From NCBI GenBank assembly GCA_023402355.1, contig JAEXCG010000108.1, positions 1 to 16,572 on the forward strand: a stretch of 16,572 bases of DNA. The letters run 5' to 3'. The notes beneath the pieces are model-generated. The model was not told the DNA's origin. It was given only the letters and a program-made list of their open reading frames with translations, and did not search any database. Positions 1 to 7,548 of the stretch are shown here, in pieces (position 1 is the stretch's first letter; every line of letters begins with the position of its first letter). The stretch comes from Bacillota bacterium. GTDB taxonomy: Bacteria; Bacillota; Clostridia; Christensenellales; Aristaeellaceae. The position numbers and the translations under genes are program-made.

Positions 1-223
1 GCCTGTCCCCCGGGCAGAGCCTGCCCCGCTGACGGAGCCCGTCCCGCCGACGGGGGTTGCCTCCGCGGCGGGGTCTTTCCCCCGCGCCCGCGAGGTCCCC
101 CGGCGCGGCGGGCGCAGGTACGATTCGTCCTCGTACACGCGCAGCGGCGCTTCCCGGGCAGGGCCTGTCCCCCGGGCAGAGCCTGCCCCGCTGACGGAGG
201 CCGTCTCCCGGGCAGAGCCTGCC
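1..223. repeat. GC-rich direct repeats inside the zinc-ribbon gene
   Basis: Bases 1-37 and 163-199 are identical (37 of 37). Shorter pieces around the core GGGCAGAGCCTGCC recur at about 151-170 and 206-223. The 162-base spacing is a multiple of three, so both long copies are read in the same frame of the minus-strand gene and give the same peptide. The core can fold as a small hairpin (GGGCAG-AGC-CTGCCC). Confidence 0.75.
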
Positions 224-384
224 TCTCCGAGATCGTCCGCCCCTCGGACGGAGCCCGCTATCCCGTCCTCGAGCGCATCCTTCTTTACCGTTTTGGTGCG
301 GTGCGGCGCGCGCAGGCTTTTGCCGCAATGCTGGCAGGATTCCAGCCGCGAATCCGTCCGCTTTCCGCAAAATGGACAAAGCAT
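1..384 (-). CDS. Zinc-ribbon protein, partial (C-terminus beyond left edge)
   Basis: The frame is open from the ATG at 384 to the window edge, so 128 codons are visible and no stop is seen. The start has a good ribosome site (AAGGGG, about 9 bases upstream). The N-terminus reads MLCPFCGKRTDSRLESCQHC, two CxxC knuckles (Cys3/Cys6 and Cys18/Cys21) of a short zinc-ribbon domain. A basic stretch follows, then a low-complexity linker rich in Gly, Ser, Ala and Arg in which SVSGAGSARGTG occurs twice, 54 codons apart. In Firmicutes this head often precedes a membrane helix or an extracytoplasmic domain, but that part is missing here, so no function is assigned. It is co-directional with the operon to its right but separated from it by a terminator. 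Confidence 0.7.
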   Translation of the reverse strand, partial: MLCPFCGKRTDSRLESCQHCGKSLRAPHRTKTVKKDALEDGIAGSVRGADDLGEAGSARETASVSGAGSARGTGPAREAPLRVYEDESYLRPPRRGTSRARGKDPAAEATPVGGTGSVSGAGSARGTG

Positions 385-466
385 GCCGCTTCACCCCTTC
401 GTTTTTTCGTCGTTTCCCCGTGACCGAAAGAAGTCACAGATTCTTAATTATTTCGATACAAATGCG

Positions 467-501
467 AAAAATCCTTCCCGATGGCTGGGAAGGATTTTTT
501 T
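467..501 (-). terminator. Rho-independent terminator (probably bidirectional)
   Basis: A 13-bp stem pairs AAAAATCCTTCCC (467-479) with GGGAAGGATTTTT (487-499) around a 7-base loop, with T-runs in both directions. It lies 3' of the HEAT-like gene and is the natural end of the long minus-strand operon. It also insulates the zinc-ribbon gene. Confidence 0.8.
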
Positions 502-516
502 ACCTGGCCCAAGGGG

Positions 517-755
517 CGCGACGTGCCGCGTGCGCGATCATCCGGCGCGCACCCAGCCCTTTCGGAGCTGGCTGCGGGCCCTGCCCGCCCCGCCCCGCTT
601 GCTGTCGGCTGAGACGACACGCCACGGCCGCGTGTGCGATCGTCCGGCCCGCCCCGCTTGCTGTCGGCTAAGACGACACGCCGCGGCCGCGTGCGCGATC
701 GTATGCCTTCCACTCAACCCCTTCGGAGCTGGCTGCGGGCACTGCCCGCCCCGCC
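517..755. repeat. Composite dispersed repeat cluster (units A-B-B-A) in a 3' untranslated region
   Basis: This gene-free stretch downstream of the HEAT-like gene is mostly repeats. Unit A is at 557-594 and 718-755 (38 bases, core TTCGGAGCTGGCTGCGGGC followed by CTGCCCGCC), differing at only a couple of positions. The second copy abuts the stop codon of the gene. Unit B (CCGCTTGCTGTCGGCT, then AGACGACACGCC and GCGATCGT) is at 592-643 and 651-702, with a 59-base period and few differences. A partial B-like piece lies at about 517-545. Unit A contains an imperfect GCGGGC/GCCCGC hairpin. Related copies in reverse orientation are in the asd leader. Confidence 0.75.
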
Positions 756-1589
756 TTATTCTTTCGCCTGCTTCAGCGCCTCGTAGTACGGGTCGCCGGA
801 GAAGTCGCGCTCGGGCAGGGGATCGCCGCCCAGCTCCTCCACGGCGTTGCTGATCTCCACGAAGTCCAGATAATTGGTGCCGGGCTCGGTCGCGGCCTGG
901 GTGAGCACCGGGATGGCGCGCGGGTCGCCGAGCTTGCCCAGGAAGGAGGCGAACAGTGCGCGGCGGTCGGGGTTCTCGTTGAACTTGCGCAGCGCGAGCT
1001 GATAGATGCGCTCGTCGCCCGGGTAGTTGCACAGCAGGTCGAGGAAGACCTCCTGCGCCACGGGGGTCGAGCGGTCGAGCACCTTTAAGATGGGCGCGAC
1101 CACGATGTCGCCCATCGCCAGCAGCGATTCGGCGCACATGTCCGCCTGCTCGTGCGGCACGGGGCAGCCCGCGATGAGCTCGATGTAGCGCTGCATGGGC
1201 GCGGTGGAGCACAGCTCGCGCAGCAGCGTGATGGAGGTGAGCACCGCGTCGTAGGGCGCCTGCTCGTCGGTGAGCAGCGCCAGCAGCCGCTCCTCCGCGG
1301 GCTTTCCCAGTTCCACGATGCGCTCCAGCAGCTGGTCGGGCACGGGCACCTTGCGCGTGAAGTACTCGACCATCCAGCGGACCAGCAGGTCCGCGTCGTC
1401 AAAGTGGGTGAAGTACAGCGCCGGGGTCTCGCCGTCCAGCCAGTCGGCCTTCTGGTTGATGAAGCGCAGGTACACGTCCGGCATCTCCGCCTCCATGCGC
1501 TCGACGTTGCCGCCGAACTTCTCCGAATTTTCCTGCATCCACGCCCTGGCGTACCGTTCAAATGCCTCGTCAAAGTTTATGCACTTCAT
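756..1589 (-). CDS. HEAT-repeat-like protein of unknown function (277 aa)
   Basis: This is a soluble, acidic, helix-rich protein. The N-terminal part (residues about 1-85) is rich in aromatic and acidic residues. Residues from about 90 to 250 show spaced helical hairpins with the pattern of HEAT-like repeats, for example around LLALLTDEQAPYDAVLTSI, MGDIVVAPILKVLDRS and LGKLGDPRAIPVL. Such repeats usually make protein-binding scaffolds; no catalytic motif is seen. Its ATG overlaps the TGA of the upstream TPR-like gene by 4 bases (ATGA at 1586-1589), a typical sign of translational coupling, so the two products may work together. No specific family is recognised. The gene is the last of the operon. 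Confidence 0.75.
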   Translation of the reverse strand: MKCINFDEAFERYARAWMQENSEKFGGNVERMEAEMPDVYLRFINQKADWLDGETPALYFTHFDDADLLVRWMVEYFTRKVPVPDQLLERIVELGKPAEERLLALLTDEQAPYDAVLTSITLLRELCSTAPMQRYIELIAGCPVPHEQADMCAESLLAMGDIVVAPILKVLDRSTPVAQEVFLDLLCNYPGDERIYQLALRKFNENPDRRALFASFLGKLGDPRAIPVLTQAATEPGTNYLDFVEISNAVEELGGDPLPERDFSGDPYYEALKQAKE

Positions 1590-3286
1590 CTTTCAGAATC
1601 CTCCTCGTCCGCCTTTGGCAGGATGCGCTGGGCGTATCGCTTGATCATTCGGGGCGGCACGTGCCGCAGCCGCCCCACGTGCGCCGCGGACACCTCGCGC
1701 CCGCATTTTTTGTGATAGACGTATTCCAGCGCCGCCATCCACACGTCCGGCCGGCGCATCGCGCCCTGCGGCGCATCGCGCTGCACGAAGGCGGTCCAGA
1801 TGTCCGCTACCTGCTCGCCCACGTCGCCGTACACGGGCGTCAGCCGCTCCACGACCGCCTGAAGCACCCGCTCGTAGCTGGGCGAAAGCGGGCGCTCGCA
1901 CACGCCCGTGCGCACGGTCATGCGCACCATCCGCCCGTCGATGTCCGCGTACAGCGGGCCGCGCTCGCCCAGCACGCCCAGCGCGGTCATCGCCTCGCGC
2001 TTGACCTCGTCCGCGAGGGAGGCGTCGGTCAGCATGTCGCGCAGCAGCCCCTTCACGCGCTCGCAGTTTACCCGGGACAGCGAACGCAGCACGGTCTGCC
2101 ACACGTCCGTGCCCGGAAGCTGCACGTGCAGCAGCCATTCCAGCACGCGGTAAAACCCGTCGTCCGTCTCGACGCGCGCCCGCAAGTCCTCCGCGCCGGT
2201 CACGAGCTGGGTGCCCAGGTCCACCAGCCAGCCGAGCGAGACGCTCTGCGGCGGCTGGCCGCTATAGGGCAGGCGCTCCGCCTCCTTCACCGGGGGCTGC
2301 TCGTCGCCCCGCTCCAGCCGCTCGCGCGCGATGCGAAAGTACGCGTCGTACACCGGGTTTTGCGGGAACAGGCGGCACAGATGGCCCAGCGCCCGCGCGG
2401 CCTCGCGCACGTGGCCCAGGTTCAAGGCCGCCACCGAAAGCATGAGCTGCACGCGCGGCGCGTAGGGCTGAAAGGTCGAAAGCGCGCGGAGCTGGCGATA
2501 GGCCATGGCGTCCAGCCCCATGTCGCACGCGCTCTGGCAAAGGAGCATCAGCTCCGGCGGCTCGGGGTGCTCCTTCTCCGCCTGCTGCAAAATCTTCACC
2601 GCTTCCTTGCGCTCCCCGTTCGCGAACCGCGCGCACGAAAGCGCGCACTGGGTGCGGATGTCGTGCGGCTCCGACGCGTGCGCCCGAATCGCCGCGCCCA
2701 GCGCCCGGCGCGTGTCCCCCTGCATCAGGTAGCAGAAGGATAGCACGGTCTGCGCCTGAGCGCCCCCGCCGGTCTTCACCGCGCGCAGCAGCAGCCGCTT
2801 GGCGCGCTCCGCCTGCCCCTGCTCCAGCGCGCGCAGGCCGCGCCTGAGAAGCTGCTCGCTGTGCTCGCTCTTCGCGTCCGACTGCTCGAGCATCTCCTCC
2901 GCCGCGTCGATCACGTCCTGCGCGTCCAGGGAGAACTCGCCCTCCGGCTCCTCCGCAAGGCACATCAGCGCCATGTGGCGCGCGCGCTCCGGGTCCTGCA
3001 GGTTCAGGTAGTTGCTCGCGATGGCGTACAGGCACTCGCCCTTCATCTCGCCGCGCTGAAGCAGGCGCAGGAGGATCTGGTTGGATTCCTCGCAGCAGCC
3101 CATCTCGTTCATGATCTCCGCGATCTCCATCTCCAGCGCCGCGTCGAAGTCCGTCTTCCCCCGGGCGAGGTATAAAAGCGTCAGCGCGTCCGCGTACCGG
3201 CCCTCGCGGCGGTTTTCCGCCGCCTTGCGGCGCAGGTACGTCCCGGAGCGCTCGAATGCGACGACGTTTTCCATTTGTTCGTTCAT
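1586..3286 (-). CDS. TPR-like repeat protein (566 aa), function unknown
   Basis: A large soluble protein without signal peptide or obvious membrane helices. Residues from about 15 to 330 are a series of paired helices with the small/large residue spacing of tetratricopeptide repeats, for example AENRREGRYADALTLLYLAR, EIMNEMGCCEESNQILLRLL and ALEQGQAERAKRLLLRAVKT. The second half (about 340-566) is less repetitive and has a basic C-terminus (HVGRLRHVPPRMIKRYAQRI). The start has GGAGG about 7 bases upstream. It follows hslO by 24 bases and overlaps the HEAT-like gene by 4. Such proteins usually act as adaptors; the context with a chaperone (Hsp33) fits a protein-quality role, but that is inference. 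Confidence 0.8.
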   Translation of the reverse strand: MNEQMENVVAFERSGTYLRRKAAENRREGRYADALTLLYLARGKTDFDAALEMEIAEIMNEMGCCEESNQILLRLLQRGEMKGECLYAIASNYLNLQDPERARHMALMCLAEEPEGEFSLDAQDVIDAAEEMLEQSDAKSEHSEQLLRRGLRALEQGQAERAKRLLLRAVKTGGGAQAQTVLSFCYLMQGDTRRALGAAIRAHASEPHDIRTQCALSCARFANGERKEAVKILQQAEKEHPEPPELMLLCQSACDMGLDAMAYRQLRALSTFQPYAPRVQLMLSVAALNLGHVREAARALGHLCRLFPQNPVYDAYFRIARERLERGDEQPPVKEAERLPYSGQPPQSVSLGWLVDLGTQLVTGAEDLRARVETDDGFYRVLEWLLHVQLPGTDVWQTVLRSLSRVNCERVKGLLRDMLTDASLADEVKREAMTALGVLGERGPLYADIDGRMVRMTVRTGVCERPLSPSYERVLQAVVERLTPVYGDVGEQVADIWTAFVQRDAPQGAMRRPDVWMAALEYVYHKKCGREVSAAHVGRLRHVPPRMIKRYAQRILPKADEEDSER

Positions 3287-3310
3287 GATACCTCCATGTT
3301 CAGGGCGCCC

Positions 3311-4210
3311 CTATCCGCGTCGGCGGCCTTCCTCGATGAGCCGCGTCAGATCGTCCGCGTCAAAGCGGTACTGCGCGCGGCAGAAGTGGCACGAAACCTC
3401 CGCGCCCCCCTGCTCCTCGATGAGGGAGCGCAGCTCGCCCTCGCCCATGCTGAGCAGCACCTGCTCGATGCGCGGGCGGCTGCAATCGCAGCGGAGCGTG
3501 AGGGGCGCTTCCTCCAGCAGCTTCGGCTCCAGCCCGCGGAAGTAGCCCTCCGCGAGCTCCTGAAGCGGCATGTCGCACAGCGCGGAGCTGATCGCCCCGT
3601 ACAGCTCGGCGCGCACCTCCAGCTTCTGGAGCAGCTCCTCCGAGCAGCCCGGCATCGCCTGCACCAGCAGCCCGCCGCTGGCGCAGACCTCCTGCCCCAC
3701 CAGCGTGCCCAGCGCGCACAGCGAGGGCGTCTGCTCCGAGGCGGTGTAGTACATCGCAAAATCCTCCGCGACCTCGCCGCTCACCAGGTTCACCTGTCCC
3801 ACGTAGGGCTCGCCGAAGCCCAGCGAGCGCATCACCGTCAGCCGCCCGTCCCTGCCCAGCGCGCCGCCCACGTCGAGCTTGCCGTTTGCCTTGAGCGGCA
3901 GCTCCACCTCGGGGTTGTCGATCGTCACCTTGACGGCGCCGCCCGGCCGCGCCACCGCCACCAGCGCGCCCGCCGGGCCGCCGCCGTTTATCGTCGCGGT
4001 GATCGCGTCGCCCTCGTCCTTGAGCTGCGCGCCCATCATCGCCGCGGCGCTGAGCATGCGGCCCATCGCCGCGGTGCAGACGTTGCTCGCGTGGTGAATG
4101 TCGCGCGCCTGCTGGGTCATGTTCGTCGTATCGCACACAAGCACGCGCGCCTCGCCGCCCATCAGGGTCAGGCGAAGGAGCGTGTCTTGCGCCGTCTTCG
4201 TATGAGGCAT
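3311..4210 (-). CDS. hslO: Hsp33 redox-regulated chaperone
   Basis: A 299-aa cytosolic holdase, the usual length for Hsp33. The family is inactive while four cysteines bind zinc and becomes a chaperone when oxidative stress oxidises them and the C-terminus unfolds. The N-terminal domain covers residues about 1-230 (note SNVCTAAMGRMLSAAAMMG and the Gly-rich TINGGGPAGALVAVA). The C-terminal redox switch shows CxC at Cys241/Cys243 (LRCDCSRPRIEQVL) and CxxC at Cys274/Cys277 (VSCHFCRAQYRF), the intact family signature. The start at 4210 is chosen because GGAGGAG lies just upstream. An upstream extension to 4303 would add a basic, non-conserved tail that overlaps the methyltransferase gene. It lies 19 bases after that gene and 24 before the TPR-like gene. 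Confidence 0.95.
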   Translation of the reverse strand: MPHTKTAQDTLLRLTLMGGEARVLVCDTTNMTQQARDIHHASNVCTAAMGRMLSAAAMMGAQLKDEGDAITATINGGGPAGALVAVARPGGAVKVTIDNPEVELPLKANGKLDVGGALGRDGRLTVMRSLGFGEPYVGQVNLVSGEVAEDFAMYYTASEQTPSLCALGTLVGQEVCASGGLLVQAMPGCSEELLQKLEVRAELYGAISSALCDMPLQELAEGYFRGLEPKLLEEAPLTLRCDCSRPRIEQVLLSMGEGELRSLIEEQGGAEVSCHFCRAQYRFDADDLTRLIEEGRRRG

Positions 4211-4229
4211 CTTTTTTCTCCTCCGAATT

Positions 4230-4988
4230 TCAGATTGCGGCCGGCCCCGCGGGCTTCTTCGCCGCGAAGTGAATGCGCTGCGCGCGCTCCGAGGGCGGGT
4301 CAAAGGTCATCTCGCCAAACGCGCGCACGTCTTCAAAGCCCGCCTCCAGAAGAAGGCGCTCGATCTCCGGCTGCGCGTGCGCCCGCTGGCGGTGCAGTTC
4401 GTGAAAGCGGCGGTAGCGGCCGTCCGCCTCGCGCACGAAGAACGTCAGGTCCATTTCGACCGTCTGCCGCTCCTCCTGCCAGCGGTTTTGCCACAGGTAG
4501 CAGACGCTGTCCCGCTCCTCGCCGTAAAACGCGTTTCCAAGCACCTGACTTAGCTTATACCGGGACGAGATGTCGAAGAACAGCCCGCCGCCGGGACAAA
4601 GCGACAAAAACGCCGCGCGAAAAAACGCGCGCACGCCCTCTATGTCCGTCAGGTAGTTCACCCCGTCGCAGGTGGCGAGCACCGCGTCCGCGCGCCGCCC
4701 CAGCGTGAGGCTGCGCATGTCCTGGCGCGCAAACTGAACCCGGACGCCCGCGCGCCGCGCCTTTTCGCCCGCTGCCCGCAGCATGCCCGCGGAAAGGTCC
4801 AGCCCCGTCATCTCGTAGCCCCTGCGGGCCAGGGGGACGGTCAGGCTGCCCGTACCGCAGGCGCATTCCGCCACGCGCCGGGGGCGCTTTCCGTATATTT
4901 CCATCAGGTTTGCGTAATAATCCGCCCAGGCGGCGTAGTCCACGTCGTCCATGAGCAGATCGTACACGCCCGCGAAATCGTCGTACAT
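4230..4988 (-). CDS. Class I SAM-dependent methyltransferase (YqeM-like)
   Basis: A 252-aa Rossmann-fold methyltransferase. The N-terminus MYDDFAGVYDLLMDDVDY with the following W-YY is typical of the YqeM-like group of Firmicutes. Motif I is VAECACGTGSL at residues 39-49, the acidic residue ending strand 2 is Asp64 (TGLDLS), and post-motif regions appear as ADAVLATCDGVNYL (about 100-113) and LCPGGGLFFDIS. These bind S-adenosylmethionine; the methylated substrate is not known for this group. The start at 4988 has an AGAGG-rich leader. The gene sits between the spore protein gene (35 bases upstream) and hslO (19 bases downstream). Confidence 0.9.
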   Translation of the reverse strand: MYDDFAGVYDLLMDDVDYAAWADYYANLMEIYGKRPRRVAECACGTGSLTVPLARRGYEMTGLDLSAGMLRAAGEKARRAGVRVQFARQDMRSLTLGRRADAVLATCDGVNYLTDIEGVRAFFRAAFLSLCPGGGLFFDISSRYKLSQVLGNAFYGEERDSVCYLWQNRWQEERQTVEMDLTFFVREADGRYRRFHELHRQRAHAQPEIERLLLEAGFEDVRAFGEMTFDPPSERAQRIHFAAKKPAGPAAI

Positions 4989-5023
4989 CCTCTGTATCCT
5001 CTTTCAGGCGAAGCCCGCCGCGC

Positions 5024-5200
5024 CTACGGCTTCTTTTGCCGGCGCGCGGCGGAGATCCGGCCGCCCACGCGCCCGGATTCGGCGGCGGTGAGCCCGGCCC
5101 AGCCGACCTCCAGCAGCCGGTCCATGAGCCCGAGCTCGCGCGCCGCCTCGTATTTTTGACGCAGCGCCGCGTCGGGCGGACTATAATCATCAGGTTTCAC
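5024..5200 (-). CDS. Small acid-soluble spore protein, alpha/beta family (58 aa, GTG start)
   Basis: A short gene starting with GTG, with a strong AGGGGGG ribosome site 6-7 bases upstream. The protein contains LRQKYEAARELGLMDRLLEV followed by GWAGLTAAESGRVGGRI. This matches the layout of alpha/beta-type SASPs: KYE-A-ELG around the germination-protease cleavage region, then a loop with T/S-x-E-x-G-x-V/I-G-G before the second helix. Family members coat DNA in the spore core, protect it from UV and chemicals, and are degraded on germination. This copy is short after the GG motif (SAARRQKKP) and lacks the usual longer second helix, so it could be a divergent or minor SASP. It is embedded in the operon with the methyltransferase and hslO, which is unusual. 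Confidence 0.8.
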   Translation of the reverse strand: MKPDDYSPPDAALRQKYEAARELGLMDRLLEVGWAGLTAAESGRVGGRISAARRQKKP

Positions 5201-5220
5201 AGCGCTCCCCCCTTGGCGCT
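5201..5220 (-). promoter_or_regulatory. Hairpin presenting the ribosome site of the spore-protein gene
   Basis: On the minus strand AGCGC (5220-5216) can pair with GCGCT (5205-5201), leaving the AAGGGGGGA ribosome site in the loop directly before the GTG at 5200. The stem is only 5 bp, so a regulatory role is a weak suggestion. Confidence 0.3.
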
Positions 5221-5250
5221 ATCATGCGCGCGCGGGGGGAAGTTTATCCC

Positions 5251-6204
5251 TCAATCCCGGCCGCCGGGCAGGGCGTCCGTCTCGTCCTCTTCCTCGTCGT
5301 CCTCGTCGTCGTCCCGCCGCAGCCCGCGGTTCACCTCTGCGCCCTCGATGCGCGGGTTGATGAACTTGTCGAAGAAGCTGTTGGCGACCGACGCGTAGAC
5401 GAGGCGCGCGAACGCGTGGCCGAACAGGATGTAGTAGAGGGCCATGCCCAGAATGAGCAATGTGTTTCCAAAGGCTACGCCAGCGATCAGGAGCAGCAGG
5501 GGGATCGCCGTCAAAAGGCGCACGGCCAGCATCTGCGGCAGGCGGCCGACGGTGAGCAGCAGGCCGTTGCGGAACAGATCGCGCAAGCGGAGTTGATAGC
5601 CGACCATCAGCGGGTAGAGCAGGGGCACCATCAGCGTCCAGGTGAGGCAGATGATCACGACCAACACCTGCGCCACGACGAGCACGGGCATCTGTTTGGC
5701 CATGTCACCATAAAAGTTGAAGCCGATAAAACCCACGAGCGGCACGAGCCCCGTGATGGAAGAGACGATCAGCGCCTGCTTCCAATTGTCCTTGAAGGCG
5801 TCCTTGAAGTCGCTCCACACGAACGAGTGCTGGTCGCGCGCCCAGTTGCGCGTGATGTACGCCGCCGCCGCGGACGAAGGGCCCGTGATGGCGATACAGG
5901 GCGCTAAAAACAGAAAATATAGCGCCAGCATGGACTTAAAGAAGTTGAGTATTGCTACGGGATCGCTTGTATCGGGTACTAATGCTTCCGCATCAGCGAA
6001 GATGACACTGCCTATACACCGGAACGTCCACACGATCATCGGAATCCAGAACACGATCTGCATCAGGTTCACGCGAAAGAGCGACCAGAACCGGACGCGC
6101 AGGACCTCCCAGAAGAGCTGAAAGCGGTTCGCGGGCAGGTCGTCCTGCGTGAAGTCCGCCTTGCCGGCCTTGCCGTAATACAGCCTGTTAAAAAATCCAC
6201 CCAT
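5251..6204 (-). CDS. DUF624 (YesL-like) integral membrane protein
   Basis: A 317-aa membrane protein. After a soluble N-terminus (MGGFFNRLYYGKAGKADFTQ) there are about five or six hydrophobic segments: roughly residues 45-65 (LMQIVFWIPMIVWTF), 88-108 (SMLALYFLFLAPCIAITGP), 143-168, 177-205 (VLVVAQVLVVIICLTWTLMV), 233-255 and 255-275. The order, the GP-SAA-Y motif after helix 2 and the length fit the DUF624/YesL family, which is often found near carbohydrate-use genes but has no proven function. The C-terminus is a strikingly acidic cytoplasmic tail of Asp and Glu. The start is supported by GGGAGG about 7 bases upstream. It lies 24 bases downstream of the M20 gene and 50 upstream of the spore-protein gene. 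Confidence 0.8.
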   Translation of the reverse strand: MGGFFNRLYYGKAGKADFTQDDLPANRFQLFWEVLRVRFWSLFRVNLMQIVFWIPMIVWTFRCIGSVIFADAEALVPDTSDPVAILNFFKSMLALYFLFLAPCIAITGPSSAAAAYITRNWARDQHSFVWSDFKDAFKDNWKQALIVSSITGLVPLVGFIGFNFYGDMAKQMPVLVVAQVLVVIICLTWTLMVPLLYPLMVGYQLRLRDLFRNGLLLTVGRLPQMLAVRLLTAIPLLLLIAGVAFGNTLLILGMALYYILFGHAFARLVYASVANSFFDKFINPRIEGAEVNRGLRRDDDEDDEEEDETDALPGGRD

Positions 6205-6228
6205 GAAATTTCCTCCCGAAAAAATGCT

Positions 6229-7377
6229 CTAAGATTCAAACGCGATCAGACGGCTGAAGAGCTCCAGCCCGTACAGGATGGCGCGCTCGTCGAAGTCAAA
6301 CGTGCACGAGTGCAGGGGCGAACGCCGCGTCTCGTCCATGCAGCCGCAAAAGACGAAGACGCCGGGGCGCTCGAGCTGATAATAGGAAAAGTCCTCCGCG
6401 ATCATGCGCGGCCTTTGGGGCACGAAGCGCTCCCCCAGGATACCGATCACCCGCCGCGTCTCCTCCGGGTCGTTTTCCACGCAGGGGTAGTAGACGTTGG
6501 AGCGAAAGGTGCACCGGACGCCGAACGCCTCCTCCACCGCGCGAAGGTCCGCCAGGATGTAGTCCTTCAGCTTGTCGTACACGGCGTTGGAGAACGTGCG
6601 CACGATGCCCTCCAGCACCGCCCGGTCCGCCAGGACGTTGCGCCGCTCGCCCGCGCGCACCCGGCCGATGGTGATAAGCGCCTGCTGGCAGGGGTCGATC
6701 CTTCTGGAAACCGTCGTTTGCAGCAGCGTGATCAGGTGCCCCGCCGCGGCGACCGCGTCCACGCCCAGGTGCGGCATCGCGCCGTGCGCGCTGCGTCCCT
6801 CGACGATCAGGTCCATCTCGCAGGTCTGGGCCATCAGCGGGCCCTCGCAGGTGCCGATCCGCCCCAGCGGAATGTCCGGCATCATGTGCATGCCGTACAC
6901 CGCCTCCACGTGCGGGTCTTCCAGCGCGCCCTCGTCGATCATCCGCTTCGCGCCGCCGTCCGTCTCCTCCGCGGGCTGAAAGAGCAACACCACGTCGTCC
7001 CGCAGCGCCTCGCGCCGCGAGGCGAGCAGCGTCGCAAGCCCCAGCAGCCCCGCCATGTGCCCGTCGTGGCCGCAGGCGTGCATCATGCCCTCGTTTCGGC
7101 TGCAAAACGCGCGGCCCGTTTCCTCTTTGATGTGCAAAGCGTCCATGTCCGCCCGAAAGGCGATGGCCCGGCCCTTTCCGTTGCCCCGAAAGACCGCGCG
7201 CACGCCCGTGCCGCCGCAGGTCGAAAGCGCGTCCGGCGAAAGCGCGCGCAGCGCTTCTAAAAGGTACGCCTGCGTCATATGCTCCTGATGCCCCTCTTCG
7301 GGGATCTGGTGCAGCGCGCGCCGGTGCGCCGTCACGCAGGGAAGAAGCGCGTCTACCCGCGCCGAAAGCTCCATCAT
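6229..7377 (-). CDS. M20-family metal-dependent amidohydrolase (M20D type)
   Basis: A 382-aa enzyme of the M20D group (hippurate hydrolase, IAA-amino-acid hydrolase, N-acetyl-diaminopimelate deacetylase), which remove an acyl group from an acylated amino acid using two metals. Visible motifs: RADMDALHIKEETG (75-88), MMHACGHDGHMAG with Cys102 and His104 as metal ligands, LFQPAEETDGGA with the general base/ligand Glu pair (about 137-138), YGMHMMPDIPLG with His164, the dimerisation/active-site AHGAMPHLGVDA, and MIAEDFSYY near the end. The start is taken at 7377 (or the adjacent ATG at 7374), behind AGAGGG; a longer reading to 7440 would run through the promoter. It is first in the operon and divergent from asd. 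Deacetylation of N-acetyl-DAP is therefore possible, but general peptide or amino-acid scavenging is equally plausible. Confidence 0.88.
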   Translation of the reverse strand: MMELSARVDALLPCVTAHRRALHQIPEEGHQEHMTQAYLLEALRALSPDALSTCGGTGVRAVFRGNGKGRAIAFRADMDALHIKEETGRAFCSRNEGMMHACGHDGHMAGLLGLATLLASRREALRDDVVLLFQPAEETDGGAKRMIDEGALEDPHVEAVYGMHMMPDIPLGRIGTCEGPLMAQTCEMDLIVEGRSAHGAMPHLGVDAVAAAGHLITLLQTTVSRRIDPCQQALITIGRVRAGERRNVLADRAVLEGIVRTFSNAVYDKLKDYILADLRAVEEAFGVRCTFRSNVYYPCVENDPEETRRVIGILGERFVPQRPRMIAEDFSYYQLERPGVFVFCGCMDETRRSPLHSCTFDFDERAILYGLELFSRLIAFES

Positions 7378-7419
7378 CGATCCCTCTTTCTCACAGAAGC
7401 GTAGGGAAAACCACAACAT

Positions 7420-7448
7420 ATCATACCACAGGAAACGCAAAAATTGAA
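7420..7448 (-). promoter_or_regulatory. Promoter of the M20-hslO operon
   Basis: On the minus strand TTCAAT (7448-7443), 17 bases, then TATGAT (7425-7420), preceded by TG in the extended -10 position (TGGTATGAT). The -35 is weak but the extended -10 compensates. It lies about 43 bases before the M20 start. An inverted repeat AATTGA/TCAATT (about 7442-7464) overlaps the -35 and could be an operator. Confidence 0.6.
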
Positions 7449-7498
7449 GCGTTCTTCCTCAATTCTCCTTTTGACCGCATTCTTTTTGCCCAAAGGGT

Positions 7499-7528
7499 TT
7501 GACAATGCCGCGCGGGGGATGCTAAGAT
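7499..7528 (+). promoter_or_regulatory. Promoter of asd
   Basis: A perfect TTGACA (7499-7504), an 18-base spacer and TAAGAT (7523-7528). Transcription would begin at about 7535 and give a leader of about 220 bases before the asd start. Confidence 0.7.
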
Positions 7529-7548
7529 AAGCAAAAATGCGGTGGGCG

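Noticed and set aside
1..755. CRISPR-like alternation of repeats
   Set aside because: Units differ in length and spacing, spacers are not unique sequences of constant length, and one set lies inside a coding frame.
1562..2743. Long open frame on the plus strand (393 codons) opposite the TPR-like gene
   Set aside because: It is rich in Arg, His, Ala and Gln as expected from the complement of GC-rich coding DNA, has no ribosome site, and lies opposite a gene with clear helical repeats and SD sites.
3275..4708. Long open frame on the plus strand (477 codons) opposite hslO and the methyltransferase gene
   Set aside because: It covers the complement of two confidently identified genes; its composition is Arg/Ala/Pro-rich with no motif.
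6310..7260. Plus-strand open frame of 316 codons opposite the M20 gene
   Set aside because: The minus-strand M20 protein has all catalytic motifs; this is its shadow.
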